Source of the DNA: Paragyromitra xinjiangensis
Lineage: Eukaryota; Ascomycota; Pezizomycetes; Pezizales; Discinaceae
DNA: 64,000 bases
Assembly: GCA_038503065.1 (NCBI GenBank)
Contig: JBCAMK010000013.1
Coordinates: forward strand, 682,001 to 746,000
Direction: 5' to 3'
This document shows positions 25,487 to 38,008 of the stretch, piece by piece; the stretch's first letter is position 1; each line of letters starts with the position of its first letter. The translations under genes and the position numbers were made by a program. A model generated the notes under the pieces. It saw only the letters and a list, made by a program, of their open reading frames with translations, did not search any database and was not told where the DNA came from.

Positions 25487-27113
25487 TGTTGCTTTATATC
25501 GGGAAGAATATCGAGAGATGTGGGGGGAACGGCTGGCTTGGGTTGGCCACGAAGGAAAACCTGCGGCCGGTGCTGGCGCAGATGCAGACGCTCACAGCAA
25601 CCACGATGGGGGCTGGGAAAAGATCGGATAGGATCCACAGGGGAGGGGGGTGTGACCTTGTGGCTGTTGGTAGCGATAAGCGTCGTTGGAGATGACACTG
25701 GGATGTAGGAGAGCAAGGTGTTGAAACAGCAAGCACGGGATGAGAGTTCGGGACGAATCTGGTGGAGCAGCCAATTTTTTTTTTCTTTAGACTACGTAGA
25801 ATTTTAAACTACGTAGATTAGGGATAAGCGAATAAAGTGAAAGCTATTATTATACAGCGAGAGCGGCTGATATATAGAAACGACCGTTGATTATGATGCG
25901 GGCTGAAGCTGGGAAAAATGAAAAGGTGCAGAAAACTGCGAGCGAGAGTCGCGAAGGAGGAGGAGCGAAGTGATGGAGATGACGAGGAGAGTTATTGGCA
26001 AAACAGAGGGAGAGCTGGTCAAATACTGCTACACATTCTCCCCCACTGGCGGCTTGCGTAACTCGTATGCACACACCATAGTACGCGAGCAAGGTGTAGG
26101 TATGCTCCCACACCACGCGAGTCTTCGCTATCCCCATCCTCTCGCCCACAGCATATGAATACCTGTACTTGTTTGCCCATTCCTCTCCTCCGTCCAAGAC
26201 AGGTATTGACCGGCAGGATCAATGGGTAATTGCTAAGTAATAACCAAGCATCTGCGCCTGAGTACCATATCACTCAAGATGTCCATACACTCAGATAGGT
26301 ATGTACAGAAGCCCTCCTCGGTGGTTGGAGCAATACCTTGTCCCGGACGTCATACTATCCGAGCGGAACCAGTCCACTCCGTTAGAGAAAGACGTTTGCA
26401 AAATCCGTGCGCGTAGCATCGAAAACGTGGGGCTAGTGCCTCGCGGAGCATACGCAATGTGGCGTTGTGACAGGGTTCATGCGCGATGTCCGCTATCAAT
26501 AGAAGCAGCAGGGAATACAACGTCACCCAAGGAACTGGCTGCAGCCGATCTGTCATTCATCGCTCCAACTGTAACACAACAGCGACGTTCTGCTGTCCTA
26601 TCAGAATAGTCAATGTGAATCCTTCTGGTAGGATTCTAGTGTTTCTTGGAGCCTACTGGCCAGGCACTGTTTTGTTGTGGCGTGATCGTCCACTCGAAAA
26701 GTCGCGAAACCTCTCGAAACCTGGACTGAGGACGACAAGGCATCGAAGGACCCCACCAGGCTGCTCAGAAATATAACTGGACCTCGGATCCCAATGCCAG
26801 CATAGCCGGGACGTCCTCGTGTATGCAGAGGTCTGTCACAACCATCTCGATTACGGCCAGAATTTCCATGCATCAGCTTTCCAAGTGCTTTTAAACTTGG
26901 CTAAATCATATCCTTTACCTTACTGAATCGGGAACTTCCTACTATTTCTCGGCTCCCGGTCAGTGCTGGATTCCTGCCAAGATTTGAAAAACTGTGATAC
27001 ACGCTTACTAAACGGAAATCATATCCTTGTCACTTGTACCATAATCACTAACGTCCCACTTCCCCCGCCTCTTTCCTCGGAGTCTCCCAAGTCCCGGATC
27101 CGTAGTCTCAAAG
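25487..27113. other. Divergent intergenic region, DUF2406 gene and CLYBL-like gene
   Basis: 1.6 kb shared upstream region. Two copies of ACTACGTAGA, itself nearly palindromic, lie near 25790-25820 next to a poly-T tract and could be regulatory. Frames up to about 100 codons on both strands look spurious. Confidence 0.45.
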
Positions 27114-28755
27114 ATGGCATCAACTCCGCTTTTACGAAGAGCTCTCCTCTATGGTAGGCGGTTGCAATTGCCCACCTGCTCTCTTCTCAATCCATCGAGT
27201 GATTCGATGTGAGCGTTTTATGCTTATGCTAACCTGTAGCCGGAGCTAGTTCCCGGGTCCAGTCAAAAGATGTTAGAGAAGTCAAGGAATTTGAACGTGG
27301 ATTGCGTTGTAAGGTCTATGATTCTTATGTCTGCAATGATGTGTATTTCTTCCTGGCCCCTTCCTCGTTCCCTTTTCTTTTTTATCCCTCTAGGGCTTGG
27401 ATCACAGGTACGAGGTACCACGTATTCCACAGTAGTGTCATCGTGAAACCATGCCAAGCTTGCCTTGGGGTATTGATTCAAGACTACTAATTCGGTTCAG
27501 ACCTTACTATTATCCTAAAGTGGCAGCATACCTCTAAGGGTTGACCCAAAATTGAGCCCTTACAATTGATTTTCCGCCTATTTATTTTTGTTTCCCTCCT
27601 GAAGATCTCCACCTATCATACAAATTCTCCCAATCACCTTGAAGATATTTTATATTCCTATAATTCACCAATTGATGGCGGATTCTCGTTTATTGACAAC
27701 AATTATCCCTGATGCGAATCTCAGACATACGACCTAGAAGACGCAGTAACTGTCTCGGAAAAGCCTGCAGCCCGATCCCGTATCCGTGCCATTTTGTCGC
27801 AGCCCCGAGTCCCTGGGATTCGCGAGCAAGCCGTTCGCGTAAACTCGATCGGGACTAAACTTGCCCTCGACGATCTCACTGAAGTAGTACGTACCCTATC
27901 TCCTTTAGGAACGAAGATAAAGCTTGTGTGTACGAGGCAGGCTGACCAATCGGCCAAAGCTGCAAGCACCGAACCTGGATTCTATTGTGATCCCGAAGGT
28001 TGAAAGTGCATCAGATGTGTATGCTATCTGCAGCTTACCCTACATGCTGTATCCATTTCCATGGTACTAATATTGAGTTAGAACCTTTGTCGCAAATGTC
28101 CTCGACCACTCAAATCATCCCAACAAAGACAATTTCAAGATCATTGGTTCTCCACACCTACTCCACACCTGATAAGATGGGTAGTTAACTCGATATATAA
28201 ACAGCCCTTATTGAGTCTGCGCGCGCAGTGATGGATATTCGGGCTATTTGTGCCTCTTCTCCACGTCTTAGTGGTCTTATCTTTGCTGCGGAAGACTTCG
28301 CTCTCGATCTCTCCCTCACGCGCAGCCCATCTTTGACCGAATTTCTTTTCGCTAGGCAAACGATTGTTGCTGCTGCTCGCGCTTACAATCTTCCATCCGC
28401 TATTGACTTAGTGTGTACTGACTACAAAGACACGACTGATAATGGGCCGCTGGCAAGGGAATGTAAAGATGGTGCGGCGATGGGCTTCACCGGAAAACAA
28501 GTGATTCATCCAAGCCAGGTGGAGCGAGTGCATAAGATGTTTCTACCGAACGAGGAGAGAGTGAGGGATGCAGTAAGGGTATTGGTTGCTGAGAGGAGGG
28601 CAGAGGAGTTAGGGAAAGGAAGTTGGACACTGAATGGAAAGATGATCGATGCGCCGGTGATTGGAGCGGCGAGGAAGGTTGTTGAAAAAGCTACGTTAGG
28701 AGGGATAGATGTTAAAAGATTCTGGGAGGAAGAGAAGGATACGAAACCGGAATAG
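27114..28755 (+). CDS. CitE/CLYBL-type lyase (HpcH/HpaI aldolase family)
   Basis: Six exons, 27114-27153, 27250-27308, 27725-27886, 27960-28018, 28082-28146 and 28205-28755, give 311 aa. The protein follows the CitE/citramalyl-CoA lyase pattern: [67 protein letters not shown] and [16 protein letters not shown]. The Glu of LIES and the Asp of AEDF are the metal ligands of the family, and the Arg of VRVN contacts substrate. Human CLYBL cleaves citramalyl-CoA in mitochondria; a similar lyase acting on an acyl-CoA is likely here. Little room exists for a mitochondrial presequence before RRALLYVPG. The second intron is unusually long (416 nt); the others are 58-96 nt. All phases agree. Confidence 0.9.
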
Positions 28756-29657
28756 GCCCTGCAGGATTCACACTCAATGATCTTGGAGCCTTTATATGCT
28801 AGAATAGTCTCTGCAGGAATAGTATTGATTTGTACAATTTCTAGTTATTCTGAGCGGGGGGGGGGGGGTTCTATTATTACACCTACTAGACCCAGGGAAT
28901 GAAAGACTGCTAGACACTACATGTAGTTGAAAACCCTCTTCACCTAAGCCAGCTCGTTGTCCACGAGAATATACAGCATCTTTTTGCATTGAGGGAGTAT
29001 TAAGTTTTTTAGCTCGTCATGATTAATCTAGAAAGTTCTAGAAGCATTTACACGCTAAAAGAGCTGTTACAAAACGCAGTAGAGAAAGAAGACGAGAGAA
29101 GCGAAGCCGAGGCCTAGGGCAAAGCCCTCATATACCTCATTGTGCAATTTCAAACTGAGCCTTGAAGTCTTTAAGTCAGCTTGAGATACCAAAGCTCCTA
29201 TCCCCTTTTATGGGATGTCTATGAATATATTGATTCTACCTAGCCCAGGCCGTTGGTATTTGGTGGCTTGTTTGCGACTGCGTTACTTAGGTGAGAGTTA
29301 ATATCCCGAATGAGGTACGCGACACAAGCAGTCCAACACGACTTATTTAACGGCAAAAAACCCCCGAAATGTCAAGTTGCTGAACTGTCCTTGCGTCTCG
29401 AGGCAATTAGGCGATTTTGCCTCGGATCCATTCGGCATATTAGTCACTACCTGAGTAGCTACGATACATAAACGGAGTTGCTGATCCATGAGCAGTAGTT
29501 TGCCCGTGATGCCAACCCCCAGTTTTCCGAACCAGCCAAGAACCCGGAAAATCGAGACCTCAATAACATGGCTGTATCAGTGGAGGAAGTTCTTGCCGCA
29601 CTATTACAAATAATAGAAGACAAGAAGGTGATTTATCCCGCAAAACTCACCTAGACT

Positions 29658-29939
29658 TTGTTAAATTTGAACCAGAAGCATAGGCCCGCATCAAGGCTTA
29701 CCCAAAAGCTCCAAGCAGCTCTCCAAAGCGCCCAAGAGCTCCCGGTGACGGTGGACCTATTGGTTACTCTAGGATCCAAGCAATTTTCAGTAACGGGGGA
29801 TTTATTTGTTACTCCGGAATCTAAGCGACGGCAGGGATTAGAAGTGGGGTGTATAGAACTTATTTTTTTTGTGTTTATAGGTCTTTTTGGTGTCGGATTA
29901 TTTTATTTGCCTTTTCTGATATCTATATATAAAGAATAA
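29658..29939 (+). pseudogene. Possible degenerate coding fragment with internal duplication
   Basis: An open frame of 93 codons without an ATG start. It encodes two similar 15-residue units (PVTVDLLVTLGSKQF and SVTGDLFVTPESKRR) followed by a hydrophobic segment (LIFFVFIGLFGVGLFYLPF) that could span a membrane. A short upstream ATG frame (29568) could be joined only by removing 27 bases, too few for an intron. In another frame the left part also looks coding-like, which suggests a decayed gene, perhaps of mobile origin. Very uncertain. Confidence 0.2.
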
Positions 29940-30611
29940 GGAAAGGAGCAGATTCTAGGCGTTACCCCGTTAAACTATACTCAAAGTAGCACCCCAATCA
30001 ATTATGCAAGGGCCTACATGTAATTAACCCTGAGTAATATATCATGGGAATGAGGGAGAGAAGCCAAAATATAGCGGGTTTTGAATGGAACGGGCGAGGT
30101 GAGGAGTGAGGAATATTTCGCTCCTCGATCGAGTGGGCTCCTAACTGACTTGGTGTGTTGAATAGATGAGAGAGTCGTCATGAACCAATATACCTTCGCA
30201 GTCAAATCAACCCTCCTACCAACACCCCTAGTTTTAGCTGTTTATTGCTTTGGTGCGGGGATGGCAGATCCCTAAGGACCGCAGCGCGATTTTAAATGGG
30301 CATCTAAAGATTGGAGCCTTACATGTAGTTAGTGATGTCGATGAGGCGAGTAGAAGGTTCTAGCAAGCACGGATTGGAGAGCATGGAAGGAGTCTATATG
30401 TTCGGACCTATAAAACTAGAGTCGTCCCTCAAGCAATCAAGTTTCGATCTCTATTTGCAACAGTGGAGCTTAGTTACTTGTTTTCCGGATGCCCCGGATA
30501 TCAGAGTCAGAAGGGATCGCCTATGGTTTCGTTACCCCCTATGGTATACTGTCACGAGCAAACACTAACCCAAAGTACTGCAGCATTAACAGCCATTAAG
30601 TCAAGTAGAAG

Positions 30612-31149
30612 ATATTATAGTAAACGGCAAACATGCAGAATAACACAGATCTCGAGCGGTATGATTCAAAATAACACATGATCTAAAATGACACACTGGC
30701 ACCGTGACTAATAGGAAATCAAAACCTGTTAGCCTTTTACGACTTTTGTTGTAACAAAATCCCACAAACCGATGCCTCTCACTTTTCCGATCAATGATTT
30801 TGGCTGTGGGCTTTTCGGGGATTGCCTGGTTTTGCACTGCATCTTTAAGCTCCTATATTGAGCCAAATAGCTGGCCGGAGCAAATAGCAAGTGAGTCAGG
30901 ACTTGATGATGCCATGGTAAGGGAAGGTTGTAATAGGTGACTGTTGTAATAGACGATTGGTGTGATAGATGACCATGCTAAGAAGTGTTGGCTTGGAAAC
31001 CATATACAGTAGACTGTAGGGGAGTTGAGAACAAAGAAAAAGATTCCTACTAGTCATAGTGTCAGTGTCATTTTAGATTATGTGTTACTCTGAATCATAC
31101 CGCTCAAGATCTGTGTTATTCTGCATGTTTGCCGTATAGTAAAATATAC
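30612..31149. mobile_element. Non-autonomous inverted-repeat element (about 540 bp, about 108-bp terminal repeats)
   Basis: The left arm 30612-30720 and the right arm 31042-31149 are inverted copies over about 105 bases. They share blocks such as CGGCAAACATGCAGAATAAC and GAGCGGTATGATTCA. Many differences are C/T or G/A transitions, as repeat-induced point mutation would leave. The 320-base interior has no coding content and includes three imperfect 16-17-base tandem units (GTTGTAATAGGTGACT-like) near 30927-30975. It is best described as a MITE or solo foldback element; the target duplication is unclear. Confidence 0.65.
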
Positions 31150-32002
31150 ATAAGATTCATTAGTTGGCCATGGGATAACCCCTAGGACAGAAGTCTTTTA
31201 TCGAAAAATTAGACTATGCCTGCAAGAAGGGGGGCTTGAGACCCGCGTAATGCCTCGGGTCACAGTCCATTCATTTTGACGAAGATACTCGCCTGAGCGG
31301 AGATACTCGTCTTAACGGGGGTAGATGGGAGGATGTGGAGTTGGCGAAGGGGCTAGATGACCCTGAAATTTGGTGATAGCGTTTGTTTAGGACTAGGTGA
31401 CACCTTTTACTATGGAGTTAAATAGGACTTTGGTAAAGGCTCGGCCTGCCCTTGGCCGATAAGGATTGGTTTCATCTAACCCTCCCTAGTTCGATATACT
31501 CCCAACATGCACATGTTTGCATACCCCCCCCCTCAAAAAAAAAAGAAATACAATAAATTGAATTGTCCCGGCCAAACAGATAATTTTTATTGTATCTAGT
31601 TATAGACTATAGTCCTTACTATATTAATCTCTGCCACCCTAACCTGTCACCAGTCTGAGGTTTAAGCTGAAGAGCCTTAAAGGCATGTATGATACGGCCA
31701 AGCTGATCACATGTAAACCTAAACTTAGTGATTGCTTTTTCGAACTTTTCATATGGGGGGAAGGGTAGATTAAACCTTTACTGTTTCTATGATGATGAAA
31801 ACCCCCACCTAACAAACCCTTTCTCATCTCTAAAGCCTTTGGGAGTACGCTATTTATTTTTGATGTGAGGCACGATTTTCCCAGGCTTGGTTCAAAATGA
31901 ATAGTATCTGCATTTTATTTGACGTAAGAGTTTCTCGTATAACTCGGCGGCAGCTCTCGCATCTCCAATGGTGACTAAACGTACGTCTATATCACTCATC
32001 TA

Positions 32003-32785
32003 TCAAACAACCTTCTCCCTCAAAAAAGCCACAATATCATCAAACTCCTCTGTCTCCTTTAACCAATGTCCGTCCTCCCCCGCTCCCACATACTTCTTCC
32101 AAGTAACATCTACACCCATACCCTCAAGGATATCACGCACCTGCTCCCCCAGCTTAACATCAACCCATATATCATCCACCCCGTGGCCCAAAAACACCGG
32201 CGTCCCCAACCCCGACCCAGAATCTATACTAGATGCAAACCCAAGATTACTCCGAAGAAACGCTACCACTTGTGTCTCCGACCCCTCAGACTCCCTTAAA
32301 ATCGCCTCCATCCGTCCCGCAAACGGCAGCCACCCACTTACACCTACAAAAGCACCTAGCCTCCGCTGACCACATAACAAAGCCTGCAGTGCCGTAGCTT
32401 CTCCCTGGCTGATACCACCCAACACAACCCTCTCAGCAGCCCCCACGCATTCAACTTCCTCCTCAACCAACCCCAGAATAAACCGCACTGCTTCCCCTAG
32501 ACCCTCGATCTGGAGGTGTGGCTCTGCGTCAGTGTCGCTCAGTGAGTATGTATCGAACCACTCGGTCATCTCCTCCTGGAAGACGGTCGACCAGCGTGTC
32601 TTCGCAGAGGGGAATATCCATCGCCAGCTGGGAAAATGCTCGGCGAGGTTTAGCCCAGAGGCGGTATGTGCCTCGAAGAGCTCTCCTGCAAACTCAGTTC
32701 CGTTGCTGCCACGGCCATGGAGGAGAATTATGGTGTGGGTGTGGGTTGCTACGGCGTCGTGGACGTGGGGTTTCGAGAAGGTCAT
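32003..32785 (-). CDS. Phospholipase/carboxylesterase (acyl-protein thioesterase-like)
   Basis: Single exon, 260 aa. An alpha/beta hydrolase of the Abhydrolase_2 family: IILLHGRGSNG forms the oxyanion loop, GGISQGE holds the nucleophile Ser (GxSxG), GHGVDDIWV the acid Asp and GEDGHWL the catalytic His. Yeast and mammalian relatives (APT1/LYPLA1) remove palmitate from proteins or cleave lysophospholipids. This member is longer than APT1 (about 230 aa) and divergent, as in a group of filamentous-fungal paralogues, so its substrate is open. No signal peptide, hence probably cytosolic. The codon third positions are GC-rich compared with flanking DNA. Confidence 0.87.
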   Translation of the reverse strand: MTFSKPHVHDAVATHTHTIILLHGRGSNGTEFAGELFEAHTASGLNLAEHFPSWRWIFPSAKTRWSTVFQEEMTEWFDTYSLSDTDAEPHLQIEGLGEAVRFILGLVEEEVECVGAAERVVLGGISQGEATALQALLCGQRRLGAFVGVSGWLPFAGRMEAILRESEGSETQVVAFLRSNLGFASSIDSGSGLGTPVFLGHGVDDIWVDVKLGEQVRDILEGMGVDVTWKKYVGAGEDGHWLKETEEFDDIVAFLREKVV

Positions 32786-33505
32786 TTTAGTAGTGTCATA
32801 TGGATGGACCTCTGTACTTTGTCGCTCTTGGCATCCTAATTGCTAGGATGGGAGAGCGGTGATACCTATGTTACGTGACAGGCTTAATGTGGGCGGCTGT
32901 TTAGTGAATAAACTATTAAACAAGGAAGAAAAATATAACGCTCTTAAGATTTTATGGGGGTAGCGCTAATATTTCAAGTAATTCCATCTTTGTCGTTGGT
33001 GGATGGTGGTTGGTTCTTGGGCTGGGTAATGCGTTGAGTGATATTCTGTGAGTCAATTTTTATCTCGAATTTTCTTACACTAGGGACCACTCGATACTAT
33101 TTTACTCCATAACGTACCTGAGATAGATTACATATTTGAAGAAAATAGGAGGGACTGCTGATGGACCGCGGGGGTTTAAGTAGGAGGGGAAACTGTGTTC
33201 TTGGGTGCCGGCGATGAAACCGCGCAACAGAACCTGTAGTACATGTTGTTAGGGAAAGGATAAGACAAGGGCACTAGCAAAGATCGATAGAAACACGTGC
33301 GATAGGGTCTTATTCAAAGAAAAACCAATACAAGTGTTGGATTATATATTATACCACACCCCAAGACAGTAAAAAGGTCCAAAACCACCCGTTTTCCGAC
33401 GGAGGAAAATTCGTCCACGCTTACCGAACTACAAGTCTATCACTTCTATAGTACATTTGGGTCATTTTAACTGCCCCCTCCCCTTCATTCTGCGTTCTAT
33501 GGAGT
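32786..33505. other. Intergenic between the thioesterase-like gene and ATG6
   Basis: Promoter of the thioesterase-like gene and 3' flank of ATG6 (both on the complement). No gene or repeat seen. Confidence 0.5.
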
Positions 33506-35081
33506 CTATGATCCCCCCGATCTCCTTGCATATGCCGCGTTACTAACGTCAAAGTCAACTACACGCACAAAAAATAGACAGGATAGAGTGTAAACTCACC
33601 TTGTGTGTGCTAACAAAAATTTAACACATGTAAGCGTATACTTACACGCCCTTGTCCACGCTTCATCCTGATTAAACGCCAAGCGTATACAGCTATCCCC
33701 AATCTTGTCCTTCACAATGCGATACGGTAGTTTCATCTCGCTATCAGTCTTCTCTACAAACTCCCCTAATTGCCTTAAGCACTCTAAAAACGCTACCATC
33801 GCAAGGTCAAACTTCCGGTGCATAAACATACGCCCCAACGGTATATCCCCGGACGAAAAGAGCTCGAGTGTTGTGACCTTGACCTCGCCGCTTGAAGATG
33901 GAGGATCTAGCTTCTCAATCCGGGATGATGATCCCATAGGCCGTAATCGGTATGAGTCGAGCGTGAACATGAGCTTATCAGCGATAGTGGCAAGAAGCAG
34001 GAGTGTCTGGCCCCATGCTGCATTGATCTCGGTCCACTCTACGGGCTGAGTAGGGAGACGGCCAAGGCGTAGCCCGTTGATAGTTCCGAAGTACCCATCG
34101 TGGCCGATGCAAAACGTGTCATTATAGACATTCGTGCGCTGTAGCTTTTCAAGCTGCTTCGAGTCATGATCGTACTGGAGATTAACACCGTCTCGTTCGT
34201 TCTGGAACTCCTCGAGGCGCAGACTGAAACTGTTACGTTCCCGCCAAAACTCCTCCTCCTCCTCGTCAAGCGCTTTACTTTCTTCCTCGAGGCCACGGAT
34301 CTCAGCTTCTATCTCAGCGCGCTGCTGCTCAGTGGCTTGAAGTTCTCGTAGTGCGGCTTCTTCCTCAGCATGGAGAGCGCGGATCTCTTTTTCGGCAGCC
34401 TCACGTTCAGATTCTGTCGGAATAGAGGCGTTGACGCCTTTGAGGAAGTCAACATATGCGTCGCGCTCACGAGTAGCGTTGGAGAGGCGCTTAGTAAGCC
34501 CATCGAGAAGGAGGTCAGTGCATTCGGTGCATATGGGATGGTCGATATCCGAGCGCGCGGAAAGGATATCGAACAGCGACGCAGATGTTTTCATCGACAA
34601 GGCATTTTGATCCTGTGGGTGCAGAGGTGAATCTGCATGCGAATTTTCGTTGCTGTAGTATCGTGATGGAATAAGGGGGGCGGCGACTTGCGACTGCGTC
34701 AACATTACATAAGACTCGGCGGGGTTTTGATATATTGATTTCGAAGAGGCGGTAGAGTAACGTGGGGGAGTGCGAGAGGGGATGGTACGCTTGAAGATAG
34801 GAGGAGTGGCATGTTGGGCGGCCTTATCGTAAGTTTCGCGGCGGTCAAGAGGGTAGGGAGGTTTGGAGAATGGGGAGAAGGAGTCGGGTGTTGTGGAGTT
34901 GGTAGTTGAAGTTGAAGTTCCTAGCGAAGTTCATGAGTCTGTGCTCGGTCAGGGTGAGGTTGGCTTTGGAGTATGATGGTGGGTGGGATGTCTTACCAAC
35001 GAGGAGGTTGAAGGCAGCAGGGCTGAGATCCTCAAGAGAGCCATGAAGCTTGATGGGTTGACGGCACTTTTGGCACTTCAT
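33506..35081 (-). CDS. ATG6: Autophagy protein Atg6/Vps30 (Beclin 1)
   Basis: Three exons on the complement: 34997-35081, 33600-34920 and 33506-33542, giving 480 aa. Atg6 is a subunit of the class III PI3-kinase complexes that start autophagosome formation and endosomal sorting. The start MKCQKCRQPIKLHGSLEDL is the conserved fungal N-terminus with a CxxC pair. A second pair (CTEC, residues 159-162) precedes a Glu-rich coiled coil (about 165-290). The C-terminal membrane-binding domain begins with YNDTFCIGHDGYFGTINGLR and includes EWTEINAAWGQTLLLL. The exon 2 frame would end in AHTR-stop, but a strong donor GTGAGT lies there. Splicing to a 37-base last exon gives FLLAHTSN, the usual fungal end, so I prefer the spliced form. 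Intron 1 ends in GCTAG and restores the Ser/Thr linker. Confidence 0.92.
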
Positions 35082-35745
35082 GGTGGGGGAAGGAGGAGGG
35101 GAGGAGCTGGAGGAGGAGGGGAAGGAGCTGGAGCTAGAGATAGGATGGAAGAAGAGACGATGAGAGCTGTGACAAAAGCTGTAGCTGAGCTGCAGCCGAT
35201 CTTGCGGATGGAGGACGTTGGAGATGGAGGATGCAGGAGCTGTAGATGGAGCTGTAGAAGAGCTGTGGTGACGATCCCGCTTGATAAGGGAGGCTCTGCA
35301 GGGTGGCGGGTGACACGATAGGGGAATGTGGCTGGGGATCAATTACCCTAACCTGAGAGCAAGACTCGTAAACAGCGTCGCAATTCGTAAATCTCCATCT
35401 GCGGACTCCCATACCCGTAGTACTTGGGGAATCGCTCCAAAATCTATCCATCTTTTTTGTAATCCCACACAAACAATTAACCGAGGTGACAGAACCAGGA
35501 AGCTCGCGTATTCGCTCACCGAGTGATAACCTGTGCCGCTCTTTATTGCTTCTGCTGACTCAGCCAAATAGGAACGATAATAGACATAGCACGTGACATT
35601 CTGAGGCTCTTATGTGGCATCACCCCACGGACCACCCAAACCGTTCTCTGAGGCCGCGTCAACCCAGACAAGAGAAACGAGACCAGAAATAATCCAATCT
35701 TTACCCCCCGCAAATATAGACTCGAACGAAGATATCTCTAGATAA
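35082..35745. promoter_or_regulatory. Divergent promoter region of ATG6 and TVP23
   Basis: 664 bases lie between the two start codons. A G/A-rich tract (CT-rich on the ATG6 strand) covers about 35082-35270 next to ATG6. Open frames inside are low-complexity Ser- or Gly-rich and look spurious. Confidence 0.4.
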
Positions 35746-36756
<1,011 letters not shown>

Positions 36757-38008
36757 TTGGTGGATGAGAAAGCTGGTAAAAGGTGAAGTGCAGCATTTAT
36801 TTAGTGGGTTAAGTGGATAGGTCGAATAGGTGGTGATAGACTGGGAAAGAGGTGGATGGGGATGTGTTGCTAATACGGCGTTTTGTTGCTATTTTACTAT
36901 CTCTTGCTTAAAAAAATGAGGATTTTCGTATCTTTCCCGAGATGCTGTAACTTTTGACGGTATCGCAGCTTAATGAAGTGACGGATGTTGCATGTATTAG
37001 TGGAAGGAAGAAAGAGAGGTAAGGAAGAATTAGCTATTGAAGGCTTAAGGGTTTGAGGGACCCTGGCCATAAGTCACGGACCATCACTCGCACAAATTAT
37101 TATAACACCTGTTGGAGATGCTTCCTAATACGGAACGTGGCTTCGGAGTCGGAGATGATTGAGAGACGGGTACCCGAACACACAGGCGCCCAGGCACCTA
37201 AGAGCTATTTAGATGGGGGCCGTACTGCCCACCTCTAGCAAGTATGCAATCGAGTTTTCTATTTCCTCCCTACGTGCCCAATATTACAACACCGTGTGAA
37301 CTTTCACCACCAAGAATTTATACCGTAAATAGAGTGACAGGAGTAGAAACAGTCAAGATACCGATAAATCATATCCTATACCTTCGCTTCTGCCTTGGGC
37401 GTTCTGGTCTCCTCTTCGGGTACGTATCAAAACTAGGAGATGTCTTTGATCATTGGCCTGTGCCCCGCTGGTAAGGATGCAGAGATGGTCTGATATTATA
37501 AAAACCCTTTGCTTCAACTTCTTCATTGGTCCGCGATCCTAGCAAGGGCAAAAGGGAGGGGATGGACAGGCGAGCTCATGGGTTTCACGCTTCAATTGTC
37601 AATAAGTAGGAAACATATCATAAATTCATGGAGTACATATCACCACGTAGGTATCTCCCAACTCCGAACCATATATAGTATAAAAGAGAATACAATACAA
37701 AGCCCCGCAAAAAAAATCCCTTGAGTCCGACGCCGTGCAAAATACAAGTCAGCACATAGTCCAAAACCTCCTATGAATAAAAACGAAAACACCGATCTTT
37801 AGCTACAATAAGACCATCCTGCTGTCAACTACCAAAGAAAGAGTGCGAAAAAACAAAATGAGGTGACACCGGCAGTCGTACGAAACAGAAACAGAGAACA
37901 CTGCAAATTCGTGGGTAAGAACAGCCATCAGCGCTTAGACGAGGGAGCTTTGGCTAAGGACTAATTCTTACCTGACATCCGGGCGCGGGTAAACCCGGTA
38001 GTTTCGCA
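36757..38008. other. Intergenic between TVP23 and the NLR gene (3' side)
   Basis: No credible gene; frames of 60-76 codons only. It includes the 3' flanks of both convergent genes. Confidence 0.5.

Larger units (their letters stand above)
28756..32002. other. 3.2 kb gene-poor stretch with repeat element
   Basis: It holds a G run near 28857-28868, a possible degenerate coding fragment with a duplicated 15-codon segment (29658-29939), the 0.54 kb inverted-repeat element at 30612-31149 and a C run followed by an A run near 31527-31550. No intact gene was found. Confidence 0.5.

Noticed and set aside
28019..28081. Alternative 33-base intron (donor at 28049) in the CLYBL-like gene
   Set aside because: Too short. 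The donor GTATGC at 28019 gives a normal 63-base intron and a protein closer to the family pattern.
29568..29939. Two-exon gene joining ATG 29568 to the frame at 29658
   Set aside because: The needed intron would be only 27 bases, below the size of any other intron in this window.
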